A stretch of 64,000 nt of DNA from Bog-473 sp963766995 (lineage in GTDB: Bacteria; Actinomycetota; Acidimicrobiia; Acidimicrobiales; RAAP-2), in the NCBI GenBank assembly GCA_963766995.1, contig CAVYCE010000003.1, positions 62,001 through 126,000 of the forward strand, written 5' to 3'. Of this stretch, positions 1-8,622 are shown piece after piece; position 1 is the stretch's first letter; each line of letters begins with the position of its first letter. The notes under the pieces are model-generated. The model saw only the letters and a list, made by a program, of their open reading frames with translations. It had not been told where the DNA came from and did no database searches. Both the position numbers and the translations under genes were made by a program.

Positions 1-444
1 TGGATCGGCGCCCTCGGCCCAGTGGATAAGCAGCACCGTGGTCCCGCCCGAGAGGAACTCGTAGGCCACCGGGTCCATGTCGATAGCTCCGTCGTGATCC
101 TTCCATTCGGCCGGGATGGCGTTCCCGAGCTGAATGGCGCCGTCGTGCGTCGCCGTGAAGGTGTGCGTAGCCCGCGAGCCTCGGATCAGAGGGCCCTTGC
201 CTCCAACGCGCAGCCACACCTGGAAGCCGGGGTCGAGCCATACGTCGGGCTCCACCACCACGATGCGACCGTGACGAATGACGGTGATGTGGTCGCCGGC
301 GTGGACCGAACAGCCAGTGTCGACCCAAGGTGGTTGGGTGGCCTCAAGGTCCGCGAAGGAGTAGCCCGCGATGGCGCCGCTGGCATCACGCTCCAACAGG
401 TCCTGGAACTGCTGGCGAATCTCCTGGCGGGTGAGTTCAGCCAT
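1..444 (-). CDS. Lectin-like protein, N-terminal part (runs off left edge)
   Basis: An open frame of 148 codons reads from ATG at 444 down to base 1 with no stop, so the C-terminus lies outside the window. The first 40 residues are polar and look helical. The rest is rich in beta-forming residues: a Gly-Asp-x-Ile-Thr-Val stretch, then a Gly-Lys-Gly-Pro-Leu-Ile-Arg-Gly-Ser segment followed by Phe-Thr-Ala and Gly-x-Ile-Gln-Leu-Gly-Asn. That spacing resembles galactose-binding PA-I (LecA)-type lectin domains. No signal peptide is seen. The lectin assignment is inference from pattern only; the coding call itself rests on codon bias and the uninterrupted frame. Confidence 0.55.
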   Translation of the reverse strand, partial: MAELTRQEIRQQFQDLLERDASGAIAGYSFADLEATQPPWVDTGCSVHAGDHITVIRHGRIVVVEPDVWLDPGFQVWLRVGGKGPLIRGSRATHTFTATHDGAIQLGNAIPAEWKDHDGAIDMDPVAYEFLSGGTTVLLIHWAEGADP

Positions 445-669
445 GACCTCGGCAGTTCTAGCTCAGGCCCTTGCCGAACTCACGTCGATTCATTCTCGGC
501 TGGATTGGTAGCGAGAAGGTCAATGACCAGGACCGCCACTTTTGCTCGAGTCACAGGAAGTGTTGGTCAAGGCCGCGGGCAAACCCGGGGCGGCCCGAGG
601 CTGCTGCATCCCCTGTGTGAATAGGAGAACTCTGCCTATGATTCAGTCACAACGAACGAAAGGCCTGCC

Positions 670-2070
670 ATGCGGATGAGCGACGGCGAGCAGATGGTGT
701 CCCGGGTGCGCAGGCACCGCCACGCAATGCCGCGCATCGCGGGAGCGATGGTGGCCACCGTTACTCTGGGCGTCCTCGGGGCGATGGGTGCGGCAATCGG
801 ATCGTCGCAAGCCGACACGCCTGGCACCGCCATCACCGTGCCCTCCATCGAGGACTTCGCGGGAGTGGCCTGCAGTTCCGCCACCACCTGTCTGGGTGTG
901 GGCGAGGTGCTGACCGGACACGGCGGAGAAAACGAGGGCGCTGACGTCACCATCACCAATGGCGTCCCCGGGCCGGTCGTGCTCGATCCCTACACCGCGG
1001 GACTCGACGCCGCCGCCTGCCCGACACCCAGCACCTGCTTTGCCGTCGGGTCTGGACTCAGCGGTGGGGAGATCGACACGTTTACCAATGACGTGCTTTC
1101 CTCACACGAATCACCCACGCCCGGCATTCTGCAGGGCATCGCCTGTGAGAACGTCACCGTCTGCGTGGCAGTCGGGATTGATTCCAACCTCGAGGCCGGA
1201 CCCGCAGTAGTGGTGAGTATCAACAATGGAAATCCCGAGCCACCCGTGATCGTGACTGGAGTGGCATCACTCATGAGTGTCGGTTGTTGGGGTCCGTTCT
1301 GCGAGGGTGTCGGCCAGAACACGTCGGGGCAGAGCGTGATCGTGCCGATCTCGAATGGAATCGCGGGAGCGCCGGTGGTCGTGCCTGGCGCCAGCGTGCT
1401 CTTTGGTGTTGCGTGCGCCAGTGAACACTCCTGCGTGGTGGTGGGCCGCAACAACTCGGCCAAGGGAGTCGAGGCGCCGTTCATCAATGGTGCATTGGGC
1501 AGCCTGACCGTCGTCCAGTCCACCAGTGTGCTGTTCGGTGTGGCCTGCGCCAGCGCGACGCTCTGTTCGTTGGTGGGCAGTGCCTCCAGTGGCGACGAGG
1601 GCATTGACGTGCCGTTCGACAACGGTGCGTTGGGCCCGCCATCACTGGTCCCGAGCATGGTCGGGTTCGGCGGTGTGAGTTGTGCGACGGCGACGTCGTG
1701 TGAAGCAGTGGGCCAACCCACCCCCACCACCAGAGAGGGAGCGGTCGACACCATCGCCATGCCGGTGGCCACCTCGTTGAAGGCTGCCCCGGTCAAGGTC
1801 CAGTTCAACCTTCTCAGCGGGACGTTGACGTCCGTGAGCGGCACGCTGACCCAGACCAACAGCGGAGCGCCGATTTCCGGCGCGATCTTGCAGTTCACGG
1901 CCGACGGGACCTCTCTCTGCACCGCCACCACCAATGCCAGCGGTATCGCTACCTGCGCCCCGAGCCTGAGCGGCACGCTCGCGGTCATGGAGCAGCTCGG
2001 TGACACAGTGACCTTCGCGCCGACCACGGCCTATCTGGGCTCGAAGGCGTCGGGATCACTCAGCGGCTAG
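670..2070 (+). CDS. Secreted protein with seven Cys-pair repeats and a C-terminal Ig-like domain
   Basis: 466 aa. A basic N-terminus and hydrophobic stretch (about residues 22-46) look like a signal peptide or anchor, so the rest should be outside the cell. Seven copies of a Gly-Val-Ala-Cys-x5-Cys-x-x-Val-Gly motif follow, with Cys pairs near 68/74, 117/123, 159/165, 206/211, 249/255, 293/299 and 338/344. The spacing is about 45 residues, which fits a seven-bladed beta-propeller with a disulfide in each blade. Residues from about 375 on, with SGTLTSVSGTLTQ and TTNASGIATC, resemble a bacterial Ig-like domain. An AAAGG sequence lies 6 bases before the ATG. The function is unknown. Single gene, convergent with nusB. 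Confidence 0.8.
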   Translation: MRMSDGEQMVSRVRRHRHAMPRIAGAMVATVTLGVLGAMGAAIGSSQADTPGTAITVPSIEDFAGVACSSATTCLGVGEVLTGHGGENEGADVTITNGVPGPVVLDPYTAGLDAAACPTPSTCFAVGSGLSGGEIDTFTNDVLSSHESPTPGILQGIACENVTVCVAVGIDSNLEAGPAVVVSINNGNPEPPVIVTGVASLMSVGCWGPFCEGVGQNTSGQSVIVPISNGIAGAPVVVPGASVLFGVACASEHSCVVVGRNNSAKGVEAPFINGALGSLTVVQSTSVLFGVACASATLCSLVGSASSGDEGIDVPFDNGALGPPSLVPSMVGFGGVSCATATSCEAVGQPTPTTREGAVDTIAMPVATSLKAAPVKVQFNLLSGTLTSVSGTLTQTNSGAPISGAILQFTADGTSLCTATTNASGIATCAPSLSGTLAVMEQLGDTVTFAPTTAYLGSKASGSLSG

Positions 2071-2081
2071 AGCGGCACCAC

Positions 2082-2501
2082 TCAATCTCGATCTGAGCGC
2101 ACCTCGGCCGCAATGGTGGAGAGGACCCCGTTGACGAAAGAGCCCGAGTCGTCGGTGGAATAGGTCTTGGCCAGTTCCACCGCTTCGTCAATGACGACGG
2201 CCACCGGCGGGCCGTCGGGGTCAAGGAGCTCAGCCACGGCCAGTCGCAGTACCAGGCGGTCGATGACGGCCATGCGGCTAATGGGCCAGCCCACCGATGC
2301 GGCGGTGATGCGGGTGTCCGTCTCGTCGCGGCTGGACTCGGCGTTGCGCAGGAGAGTGGTGACGTAGGCGTCGGGGACCACCGGGAGTGCAGCGAGGATG
2401 TCAGTCGGCGTCTCGCCCTTGAGCTCGGCCTCGTAGAGGAGCGAGAGTGCCCGCTCCCGCTGTTGGTGGCGGGGTGCGGCTGCCTCCGGGGTCGTGCTCA
2501 A
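2082..2501 (-). CDS. nusB: Transcription antitermination factor NusB
   Basis: 139 aa, normal NusB length, all-helical with the family features RERALSLLYEAEL near the N-terminus and AVVIDEAVELAKTYSTDDS followed by FVNGVL near the C-terminus. NusB binds boxA RNA with NusE (S10) and supports rRNA antitermination. The start is TTG at 2501, overlapping the efp stop as TTGA. No ATG or GTG exists near it that would keep the N-terminal helix, so the weak start and the overlap suggest translational coupling to efp. Last gene of the aro-pepQ-efp operon, an order common in Actinobacteria. Confidence 0.93.
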   Translation of the reverse strand: MSTTPEAAAPRHQQRERALSLLYEAELKGETPTDILAALPVVPDAYVTTLLRNAESSRDETDTRITAASVGWPISRMAVIDRLVLRLAVAELLDPDGPPVAVVIDEAVELAKTYSTDDSGSFVNGVLSTIAAEVRSDRD

Positions 2502-3058
2502 GCCCGGGTCAGATAGTCGCCGCTCCGGGTGTCGACCTTGATCACATCGCCGATGTTGACGAAGAGGGGCACCTGAATGACCAGGCCGGTCTCCATGGTG
2601 GCTGGCTTGCGGGCGCCCGAGACGCGGTCGCCCTTCTCCCCCGGCTCGGTCTCGGTCACCTTGAGCTCCACCGAGGCCGGCATCTCGACGCCGACGATCT
2701 CCCCGTCGTACATCTGCAGGTTGACGGCGTCACCCTCCTTCAAATAGTCGGGTGCAGTGCCCAATAGGTCGGGTGCAGCGTTCATTTGGTCGTAACTGAC
2801 GGTGTCCATGAAGACGTAGTCCGAGCCGTCGCGGTAGAGGAACTGCATGTCGCGCTTGTCGATGATGGCCTGGTCCAGCTTCTCGTCGGCCCGGTAGGTG
2901 CGCTCAATCACCGCACCGCTACGCACGTTCTTAAGCTTGGTGCGCACAAAGGCGCCGCCCTTGCCCGGCTTGACGTGTTGGAACTCGACCACCGTGAAGA
3001 GGCCCTCGGGCAGATTAAGGCCCATGCCGTTCTTCAGGTCGTTAGTTGAGACTGCCAT
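2498..3058 (-). CDS. efp: Translation elongation factor P
   Basis: 186 aa, full length. It has the three-barrel EF-P layout with the loop KPGKGGAFVRTKLKN in domain I, where the second Lys is the position that carries the modification in other bacteria, and a C-terminal OB domain ending VDTRSGDYLTRA. EF-P binds between the P and E sites and rescues ribosomes stalled at polyproline. This fits a proteome with polyproline tracts such as the RDD protein at 29388-30107. The start overlaps the pepQ 3' end by 17 bases and the stop overlaps nusB. Confidence 0.95.
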   Translation of the reverse strand: MAVSTNDLKNGMGLNLPEGLFTVVEFQHVKPGKGGAFVRTKLKNVRSGAVIERTYRADEKLDQAIIDKRDMQFLYRDGSDYVFMDTVSYDQMNAAPDLLGTAPDYLKEGDAVNLQMYDGEIVGVEMPASVELKVTETEPGEKGDRVSGARKPATMETGLVIQVPLFVNIGDVIKVDTRSGDYLTRA

Positions 3059-4145
3059 GAATGTCCTTTGTGAAGCGGGTCAGGGCCCGTGCGCCATCCT
3101 CGGTCACCACCAAGGTGTCTTCCACACGAACGCCACCGAGGCCCGGGAGGTAGACACCGGGCTCGACGGTGACAACAAAGCCGGGGGCGAGAATAGCAGT
3201 GCCCAGTTGGGAGACCGTGGGTGCCTCGTGGATATCGAGTCCTACGCCGTGCCCCGTGCCGTGCTCAAAGCGATCGGCCCACCCGGCGTCGGCGATGATG
3301 GCGCGACACACGTCGTCAATCTCCTTGGTGGCGATGCCCGGCCGCACCGCAGCCGCGCCGGCGGCTTGCGACGCCCCGACCACAGCGAAGACGCGGGCCA
3401 TGTCCCCTTCGGGATCGGCCCCGACACAGAAGGTGCGGGTCATGTCAGAGCGATAGCCCTCGAAGGTGGCGCCGAAGTCCACCACCACGGTGTCGCCGTG
3501 CTTGATGGGACGGGACCCGGGGTGGTGATGCGGCTTGGCGGAATTGGGTCCGGCCGCCACAATGGTCTCGAAGGCCACCGACTCGGCTCCCCCTCGGCGC
3601 ATGGCGGTATCGAGGGCCAGCCCGAACTCCTCCTCGGTCACACCGTCGGACATCATGGGCAACACTTCGTAGAGGGCAGCGTCGGCGATGCCGGCGGCTT
3701 TCTCCATGCGGGCGATCTCAGCCGCATCCTTTACCTCACGCAGTCCCTCCACTGCGTTGGTCGTCGGCACCAGCTCGGTGTCGGTGAGGACGTCGGCCCA
3801 GACGCGCTGGCCGGACCAGCTCACGTTGTCAGCCTCAAGTCCGGTCTTGCCGGCACCATTGATGAAGTCCTGTACGGCCTTGCGCTGGTCGGCCAGGCCG
3901 CCGATGGTGATCTCCACGTCACCGCTGGCTGCGGCCACCTGCTCGGCTGACTGCGTGCGATACCGCCCGTCGGTGGTGAGCAACGCGCCCTGGGCCGTGA
4001 CAGCCAGCAGGCCGGCGGAACCAGTGAAGCCGGTCAGATAGCGCACGTTGGGCAGCGTGGTCACCACGAGGGCGTCGTAGCCGTCGAAGCGGGATCGCAG
4101 TGCGTCCAGCCGACCAGCGACGGACATGGGTGGGAATGTGGTCAT
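3042..4145 (-). CDS. pepQ: M24 family Xaa-Pro aminopeptidase
   Basis: 367 aa. An N-terminal creatinase-like domain (about residues 1-135) is followed by a pita-bread metallopeptidase domain. Metal ligands are visible: Asp in VVVDFGATFEGYRSDMTR (two Asp), His in HGTGHGVGLDIHE, Glu in VTVEPGVYLPG and Glu in GVRVEDTLVV. It should remove N-terminal residues before proline, or cleave Xaa-Pro dipeptides, in the cytoplasm. ATG at 4145 overlaps the aroQ stop by 4 bases. The pepQ-efp pairing is common in Gram-positive and actinobacterial genomes. The exact substrate (PepP or PepQ type) cannot be told from sequence. Confidence 0.92.
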   Translation of the reverse strand: MTTFPPMSVAGRLDALRSRFDGYDALVVTTLPNVRYLTGFTGSAGLLAVTAQGALLTTDGRYRTQSAEQVAAASGDVEITIGGLADQRKAVQDFINGAGKTGLEADNVSWSGQRVWADVLTDTELVPTTNAVEGLREVKDAAEIARMEKAAGIADAALYEVLPMMSDGVTEEEFGLALDTAMRRGGAESVAFETIVAAGPNSAKPHHHPGSRPIKHGDTVVVDFGATFEGYRSDMTRTFCVGADPEGDMARVFAVVGASQAAGAAAVRPGIATKEIDDVCRAIIADAGWADRFEHGTGHGVGLDIHEAPTVSQLGTAILAPGFVVTVEPGVYLPGLGGVRVEDTLVVTEDGARALTRFTKDIHGSLN

Positions 4146-4585
4146 GAGACTCCCTTCAACAACGTGGCGACGGCATCGATGGCCAACTCGTACCCCAGAC
4201 CGCCGAAGCCAGCAATGACACCGGCGGCTACCGGGGCGAGCACCGAGGTGTGGCGGAACGGCTCGCGTCCGGCCGGGTTCGAAAGATGCAGCTCGACGGT
4301 CGGGCCATCGAAGGCGGCCACCGCATCGTGCAGTGACCAGGAGGTGTGGCTCAGTGCGCCGGCATTGATGACGAGAGCCTGGGCTCGCCCCCGGGCCGCA
4401 TGCACGGCACCGACCAGATCGCCCTCGTGGTTGGACTGGAAGTGTTCGAGGGTCAGGCCGTGGCGGGTGGCGGCGGCTTCGGCTCGGGCCACGTGGTCGG
4501 CCAGAGTGGCGGTGCCATAAATGGAGGGCTCGCGCTCACCAAGCAGGTTGAGATTGGGGCCTGAAAGCAGAACGACGAGGCTCAT
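4142..4585 (-). CDS. aroQ: 3-dehydroquinate dehydratase, type II
   Basis: 147 aa, the length of the small dodecameric class II enzyme. N-terminal GPNLNLLGEREPSIYG includes the flexible-lid Arg and catalytic Tyr. QSNHEGDLVGAVH and VINAGALSHTS carry the substrate-binding residues, and VELHLSNPAGREPFRHTSV carries the catalytic His region. It dehydrates 3-dehydroquinate to 3-dehydroshikimate, step three of the shikimate pathway. It lies between aroB and pepQ with 4-base overlaps on both sides. Confidence 0.95.
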   Translation of the reverse strand: MSLVVLLSGPNLNLLGEREPSIYGTATLADHVARAEAAATRHGLTLEHFQSNHEGDLVGAVHAARGRAQALVINAGALSHTSWSLHDAVAAFDGPTVELHLSNPAGREPFRHTSVLAPVAAGVIAGFGGLGYELAIDAVATLLKGVS

Positions 4586-5622
4586 GTCGGTGCTCCCATG
4601 TCAGCCAGGGTAGCGAGCACATCGGACTCGGCCACACCACGCACCGCTTCCACCCCGCTGGGGCCGTCGAGGACGAAGGTCAAATCCTGCTGCGCTTTCT
4701 TGTCGCGGCCCATGTAGGTGACCAGCTCGGTGGCGTGGGCGTTGGGCGGGAGAGCAGCTGGAAGGTCGTATCCGCCCACCACCGACCGGTGCTCGGCCAC
4801 CCGGGCCTCGTCAATGCGACCCAGCCGTTGGGCCAGCAGCGCGGCGAAGATCAGCCCGATAGCCACGGCCTCGCCGTGTTTGAGATCCCAATCCGGGTGC
4901 TCGTTCATGGCCGCCGCCTCGAGCGCGTGAGCCAGCGTGTGGCCGTAGTTGAGCATCATGCGCCGGTCGCCCTCGCGCTCGTCTTCGGCGACCACCGCCG
5001 CCTTAATGGCCACACAGCGTGCCACCTGCTCGTCCATGCTCTGCTCGGGGCTGGGCGGCTCGCCCAGGAAAGCGTACTTGGCCATTTCACCCTTGCCGCA
5101 GGCCCACTCCCGGGGCGGCAATGAGTTGAGCGTCTCGGTGTCGCAGAGGACCGCGGTGGGTTGCCAGAAGGCTCCGACCAGGTTCTTGCCTTCGGGCAGA
5201 TTGACGCCGGTCTTCCCGCCGATGGCGGCGTCGACCTGGGCCAGCAGTGAGGTGGCAATGTTCACGTAGGCCGTGCCGCGGTGGTAGCTGGCGGCGGCAA
5301 ATCCGGCCACGTCGGTGACGATGCCCCCTCCAACGGCCACGACGACATCGGCTCGGGAGAGGCCGGTCTGGGCGAAGGAACGGGCGAGTGCTTCCACGGT
5401 GGTGAGGTTCTTGGCCGCCTCGCCGTCAGGGATGGTGCAGACCTCGAATGGCACGCCGGGATCCAACCCGTCCAGCCAGCCGGCCTTGGCGATGGCGTCT
5501 TGGGTGACGATGACCGCCCGTTGGGCCGTAGCCGGCAGGACGCCCGCCAACTCGTGGCGCGCGCCGGCGCCAATGAGCACCGGGTAGGAGCGCGGTCCGA
5601 GCTCGACGGCGATGGCCCGCAT
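4582..5622 (-). CDS. aroB: 3-dehydroquinate synthase
   Basis: 346 aa. NAD-binding and substrate motifs are all present: VAVGGGIVTDVAGFAAASYHRG, IATSLLAQVDAAIGGKTGVN, EGKNLVGAFWQP, and the zinc-ligand regions KGEMAKYA and NYGHTLAHALE with a further His in LKHGEAVAIG. It converts DAHP to 3-dehydroquinate in the second shikimate step. The ATG is 16 bases downstream of the aroK stop, and the stop overlaps aroQ by 4 bases. Confidence 0.96.
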   Translation of the reverse strand: MRAIAVELGPRSYPVLIGAGARHELAGVLPATAQRAVIVTQDAIAKAGWLDGLDPGVPFEVCTIPDGEAAKNLTTVEALARSFAQTGLSRADVVVAVGGGIVTDVAGFAAASYHRGTAYVNIATSLLAQVDAAIGGKTGVNLPEGKNLVGAFWQPTAVLCDTETLNSLPPREWACGKGEMAKYAFLGEPPSPEQSMDEQVARCVAIKAAVVAEDEREGDRRMMLNYGHTLAHALEAAAMNEHPDWDLKHGEAVAIGLIFAALLAQRLGRIDEARVAEHRSVVGGYDLPAALPPNAHATELVTYMGRDKKAQQDLTFVLDGPSGVEAVRGVAESDVLATLADMGAPT

Positions 5623-5638
5623 CAGGCTCCGCCTCCCA

Positions 5639-6148
5639 TCAGACCAGCCCTAGTTCGAGGATGTGGGTGGCTACCTGTTCGGGGCCGAGGTCGTCTACGT
5701 CAATGATGACGTCGGCCACCTGTTGGTACAGCGGCCGGCGGACGGCGTCGAGTCGTTCGAGGGCGCGGGCCGGATCGTCGTCGAGGAGCGGTCGACCGGA
5801 ACCGTCGCCCACCCGGGCCGCCAGTGTCTCGGGTCGGGCCCGCAACCAAATCACGGTGCCGCTCTCTTCGAGCAGGGCTCGATTGGCCGGACGCAAGACC
5901 GCTCCCCCAGCGACGGACACGACCACGGGAGTGCTGGTGGCACAGGCCAGAGTGAGGGCGTTGCTTTCGGCGTGACGGAAGGCTTCTTCGCCGTCACGGG
6001 CAAAGAGCTCGGGCACGGTCAGGCCGGTAGCGGCTTCCACTTCAGCGTCGGAATCGAGGTAGCCCCAACCCAACTTGTCGGCCAGGAGTCGGCCCACGGT
6101 GGTCTTGCCGGCACCCATCATCCCGACCAGCAGCAGTCGAGGCGTCAT
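5639..6148 (-). CDS. aroK: Shikimate kinase
   Basis: 169 aa. The P-loop GMMGAGKTTVGRLLA lies at residues 9-23, DSDAEVE supplies the shikimate-binding Asp, VVSVAGGAVLRP is the GG motif and the lid/adenine region contains GDGSGRPLLDDDP. It phosphorylates shikimate at the 3-OH with ATP. The start overlaps the aroC stop by 4 bases, which places it second in the aroC-K-B-Q block. Confidence 0.95.
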   Translation of the reverse strand: MTPRLLLVGMMGAGKTTVGRLLADKLGWGYLDSDAEVEAATGLTVPELFARDGEEAFRHAESNALTLACATSTPVVVSVAGGAVLRPANRALLEESGTVIWLRARPETLAARVGDGSGRPLLDDDPARALERLDAVRRPLYQQVADVIIDVDDLGPEQVATHILELGLV

Positions 6149-7356
6149 TGCCCGTGAGCGACGTCGTCCTCCGGCGGGCGACCCACCGCGGCCGACGGGG
6201 TACTGCCCTGGTGAAGCATGAAGCCGTCCTTGTTGCGCAGCACCTCGGCCAGAGAATCGCCTCCGAATTTGCGCAGGGCCTCGGTGGCCAGGACCAGAGC
6301 TGTCATGGTCTCGGCCACCACGCCCATGGCGGGCACGGCCGTCACGTCAGTGCGCTCCTTGAAGCTCACCGTCGATTCCTTGGTCACCACATCCACGGTC
6401 TCGAGCGTCGGACGGTTGAGAGTGGCCAGCGGCTTCATGGCCACCCGGGCCACGAGCAGCGCACCGTTGGAGATGCCACCTTCAATCCCGCCGGCCCGGG
6501 CAGTGGGTCGTACCCAACCCTCGGGCTCCTTGAACTGGATGGCGTCATGGGCTTGGGACCCTCGCTTGGTCGCGATGTCCCAGCCCTCGCCGATCTCCAC
6601 CGCTTTCACCGCCTGGATGCTCATCAGGGCCTGGGCCAGCAGGGCATCGAGCTTGCGGTCCCAGTGCACATGGCTGCCCAGTCCGACCGGCACGCCATAG
6701 GCCAAGACTTCGGCCACCCCTCCGAGCGAGTCGCCTTCCTTGGCCGCGGCCTTTATGGCGGCGATCATGGCCGCTTCGGCCACCGGATCGAGGCAGCGCA
6801 CCTGGCTCTCGTCCACCCGAGACAGGTCAGCCGGTCCGGGGCGGGGGCCATCCGGGCCAACGATGGCATCGCCCAGCCCGATGATGTGGCTGACAATGGT
6901 GATGCCCAGGTGCGACAAGAGCAGCTTGGCCAGGGTGCCTGCCGCTACTCGGGCCGCTGTCTCGCGAGCCGACGCCCGCTCGAGCACGTCGCGGGCGTCA
7001 TCGAAGCCGTACTTGAGCATGCCGGGCAGGTCGGCGTGACCGGGCCGGGGCTGGGTCAGGAGCTTGGTGGGTGCACCAGGCTCGGGGGACATCTCCTCAG
7101 TCCATTTGGGCCATTCGGAGTTGCCGATCTCGATGGCCACCGGCGACCCCAGGGTGCGGCCGTGACGGACGCCGGCGATGAGCGTGATCTCGTCGGCCTC
7201 GAAACGCATGCGGGGACCGCGGCCGTAGCCGAGACGGCGCCGAGCCAGCTCGGAGGCGATGTCGCTGACCTCGACGGGAAGTCCGGCGGGCAATCCCTCT
7301 ACGGTCACGACCAGGGCGCGACCGTGTGACTCTCCGGCAGTCAGGTAGCGCAGCAC
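6145..7356 (-). CDS. aroC: Chorismate synthase
   Basis: 403 aa. Signature segments are MLRYLTAGESHGRALVV at the N-terminus, RRRLGYGRGPRM, RPGHADLPGMLKYG and the RASARETAARVAAG stretch; the C-terminal half has GGIEGGISNG and TDVTAVPAMGVVAE. It uses reduced FMN to convert EPSP to chorismate. First of four consecutive shikimate genes. It starts 9 bases after the stop of an unknown upstream gene, so it is probably transcribed with it. EPSP synthase and DAHP synthase are not in the window. Confidence 0.96.
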   Translation of the reverse strand: MLRYLTAGESHGRALVVTVEGLPAGLPVEVSDIASELARRRLGYGRGPRMRFEADEITLIAGVRHGRTLGSPVAIEIGNSEWPKWTEEMSPEPGAPTKLLTQPRPGHADLPGMLKYGFDDARDVLERASARETAARVAAGTLAKLLLSHLGITIVSHIIGLGDAIVGPDGPRPGPADLSRVDESQVRCLDPVAEAAMIAAIKAAAKEGDSLGGVAEVLAYGVPVGLGSHVHWDRKLDALLAQALMSIQAVKAVEIGEGWDIATKRGSQAHDAIQFKEPEGWVRPTARAGGIEGGISNGALLVARVAMKPLATLNRPTLETVDVVTKESTVSFKERTDVTAVPAMGVVAETMTALVLATEALRKFGGDSLAEVLRNKDGFMLHQGSTPSAAVGRPPEDDVAHGQ

Positions 7357-7365
7357 GTAGCCACG

Positions 7366-7830
7366 CTACTGGACCGGTGCAGCGCTCCTGGAGACCGAAC
7401 GGGTGGGCCGGGCGCTGTTGGGTCGCAGGTCAACCAGGTGGCACGGGATGGCTGCGTTCTCATTCAGGTGGTAGCTGGCGCAGATTCGGTGATAGCCGTC
7501 GGCCACCGTCAGCGGCACCTGATGCGTGAGGTCACCGCGCACCAAAAGCACCGGCGAGAGGAGTGTGCCCTTCTTGACCTTGGCCAGATCGGTGACCACG
7601 TGGGCGTTGTCGATGGGCAGCAGAATCAGGCCCGATGCCCGCAGGAGATCCTTGGCGAAGTAGTGCACGGTGGGTGCTGCCTTGAGCGCCGTGACCAGCC
7701 TCCGCACGTCAGCCGGCTGGCAGGTGAGGCTCAAATAGGCGGCGGCGGCCGGGTAGTCGTGCTCCTCGGGCTGACCGCTCCAGTGTTCGGCCACGGCACC
7801 CTTCGCCTTATCGACCGCCTTCTTCGCCAT
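7366..7830 (-). CDS. Conserved small protein of unknown function, ParB-like signature
   Basis: 154 aa, basic N-terminus MAKKAVDKAKGAVAEHW. The middle has VHYFAKDLLRASGLILLP and VKKGTLLSPVLLVRG. It is followed by VADGYHRICASYHLNE, which resembles the D-G-x-H-R box of ParB/Srx-fold proteins, then IPCHLVDLR. A purine-rich AAGGGG lies about 10 bases before the ATG. It sits 9 bases upstream of aroC and 52 bases downstream of nfuA. I do not recognise a specific family; the ParB/Srx resemblance is a pattern-level guess. Confidence 0.72.
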   Translation of the reverse strand: MAKKAVDKAKGAVAEHWSGQPEEHDYPAAAAYLSLTCQPADVRRLVTALKAAPTVHYFAKDLLRASGLILLPIDNAHVVTDLAKVKKGTLLSPVLLVRGDLTHQVPLTVADGYHRICASYHLNENAAIPCHLVDLRPNSARPTRSVSRSAAPVQ

Positions 7831-7882
7831 CCGTGCCGCCCCTTGATGTCGTCGTTTCAGAACTGGATGACCCAGCCCTGCA

Positions 7883-8542
7883 TCAGCTGTAGAAAGGATT
7901 GTCCCCGGTGGCGTGGTCGGTCACATCGATCACCCGAGTGAGTTCGGGTACCTCTTCGAGCAGGGTGGTCTCAATCCCTTGCTTGAGCGTCATTTGTGAC
8001 ATGGCGCAACCCTGGCATCCGCCCGAGAGGCGGAGGTAGGCGATGCCGACTTCCTCGTCCAGCCCGATCAGGTCGGCCCGGCCACCGTGACCGGCAATGG
8101 ACGGGTTGACCGCCTGCTCCAGCACGGCGATGGTGCGCAGAGCCAAGTGGCTGGTGATGCCCGCCGCCAGGATTTCGGGCGGCACGCCCGGTGAGACCTC
8201 TTCGAGGGTGGGGGTGTTGGGGTTCACCAGCACCAGACCGCCATCACCTTCGTCCGACCATTCCAGGCGAGCGCCTCGGAGTCGGTCGACGCTCCCCGCC
8301 GGTACGACGACGGTGACATCACCATCGGCCTGCACCTCGTCGCCGTCCGACGCGTCGGACGTGGCCTGGAAGAACAGGTCGTAGATGAAGGCACCGGCAT
8401 TGACGCCGCGCACCTCCAGCCACAGCGACAGGCTGGCCGGGTCGGGCTCCTGGTCGAGTGCCTCGCGCACAATGCGGTGCGCCTCCGGCGTCAGGGTGAT
8501 GATCGGGTTGGTGGTCTGCAGATCTTCGGCAGTGGTGGCCAT
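7883..8542 (-). CDS. nfuA: NfuA-like Fe-S cluster scaffold/carrier
   Basis: 219 aa. The N-terminal 110 residues resemble a degenerate A-type (IscA/HesB) domain that lacks the cysteine ligands. The C-terminal NifU-like domain has AYLRLSGGCQGCAMSQMTLKQGIE, where the CxxC pair holds a 4Fe-4S cluster at a dimer interface, and it ends GDNPFYS as NfuA proteins typically do. It should deliver clusters to apo-enzymes in the cytoplasm. It heads the minus-strand run toward the aro genes and is divergent from the Cys-rich gene at 8623. A TAGACT lies 5 bases before the ATG, so a leaderless start is possible. Confidence 0.9.
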   Translation of the reverse strand: MATTAEDLQTTNPIITLTPEAHRIVREALDQEPDPASLSLWLEVRGVNAGAFIYDLFFQATSDASDGDEVQADGDVTVVVPAGSVDRLRGARLEWSDEGDGGLVLVNPNTPTLEEVSPGVPPEILAAGITSHLALRTIAVLEQAVNPSIAGHGGRADLIGLDEEVGIAYLRLSGGCQGCAMSQMTLKQGIETTLLEEVPELTRVIDVTDHATGDNPFYS

Positions 8543-8609
8543 GGGGCAAGTCTACGACGTCGGCACCGAAGGTCGTCCCGAATCAACAATGCGCTCGCAA
8601 CAGAGCCTG

Positions 8610-8615
8610 TATCGT
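8610..8615 (+). promoter_or_regulatory. -10 hexamer TATCGT, leaderless-type
   Basis: TATCGT ends 7 bases before GTG 8623. No Shine-Dalgarno sequence lies between, so transcription probably begins at or next to the start codon. Confidence 0.5.
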
Positions 8616-8622
8616 GCTCAGC

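Noticed and set aside
22..624. Plus-strand ORF at the left end
   Set aside because: It is the complement of the minus-strand lectin-like gene, rich in His/Arg, and has no recognisable domain or ribosome binding site.
990..2027. Long minus-strand ORF opposite the Cys-repeat protein
   Set aside because: It is a shadow frame. The plus-strand protein has a signal peptide, regular repeats and a ribosome binding site.
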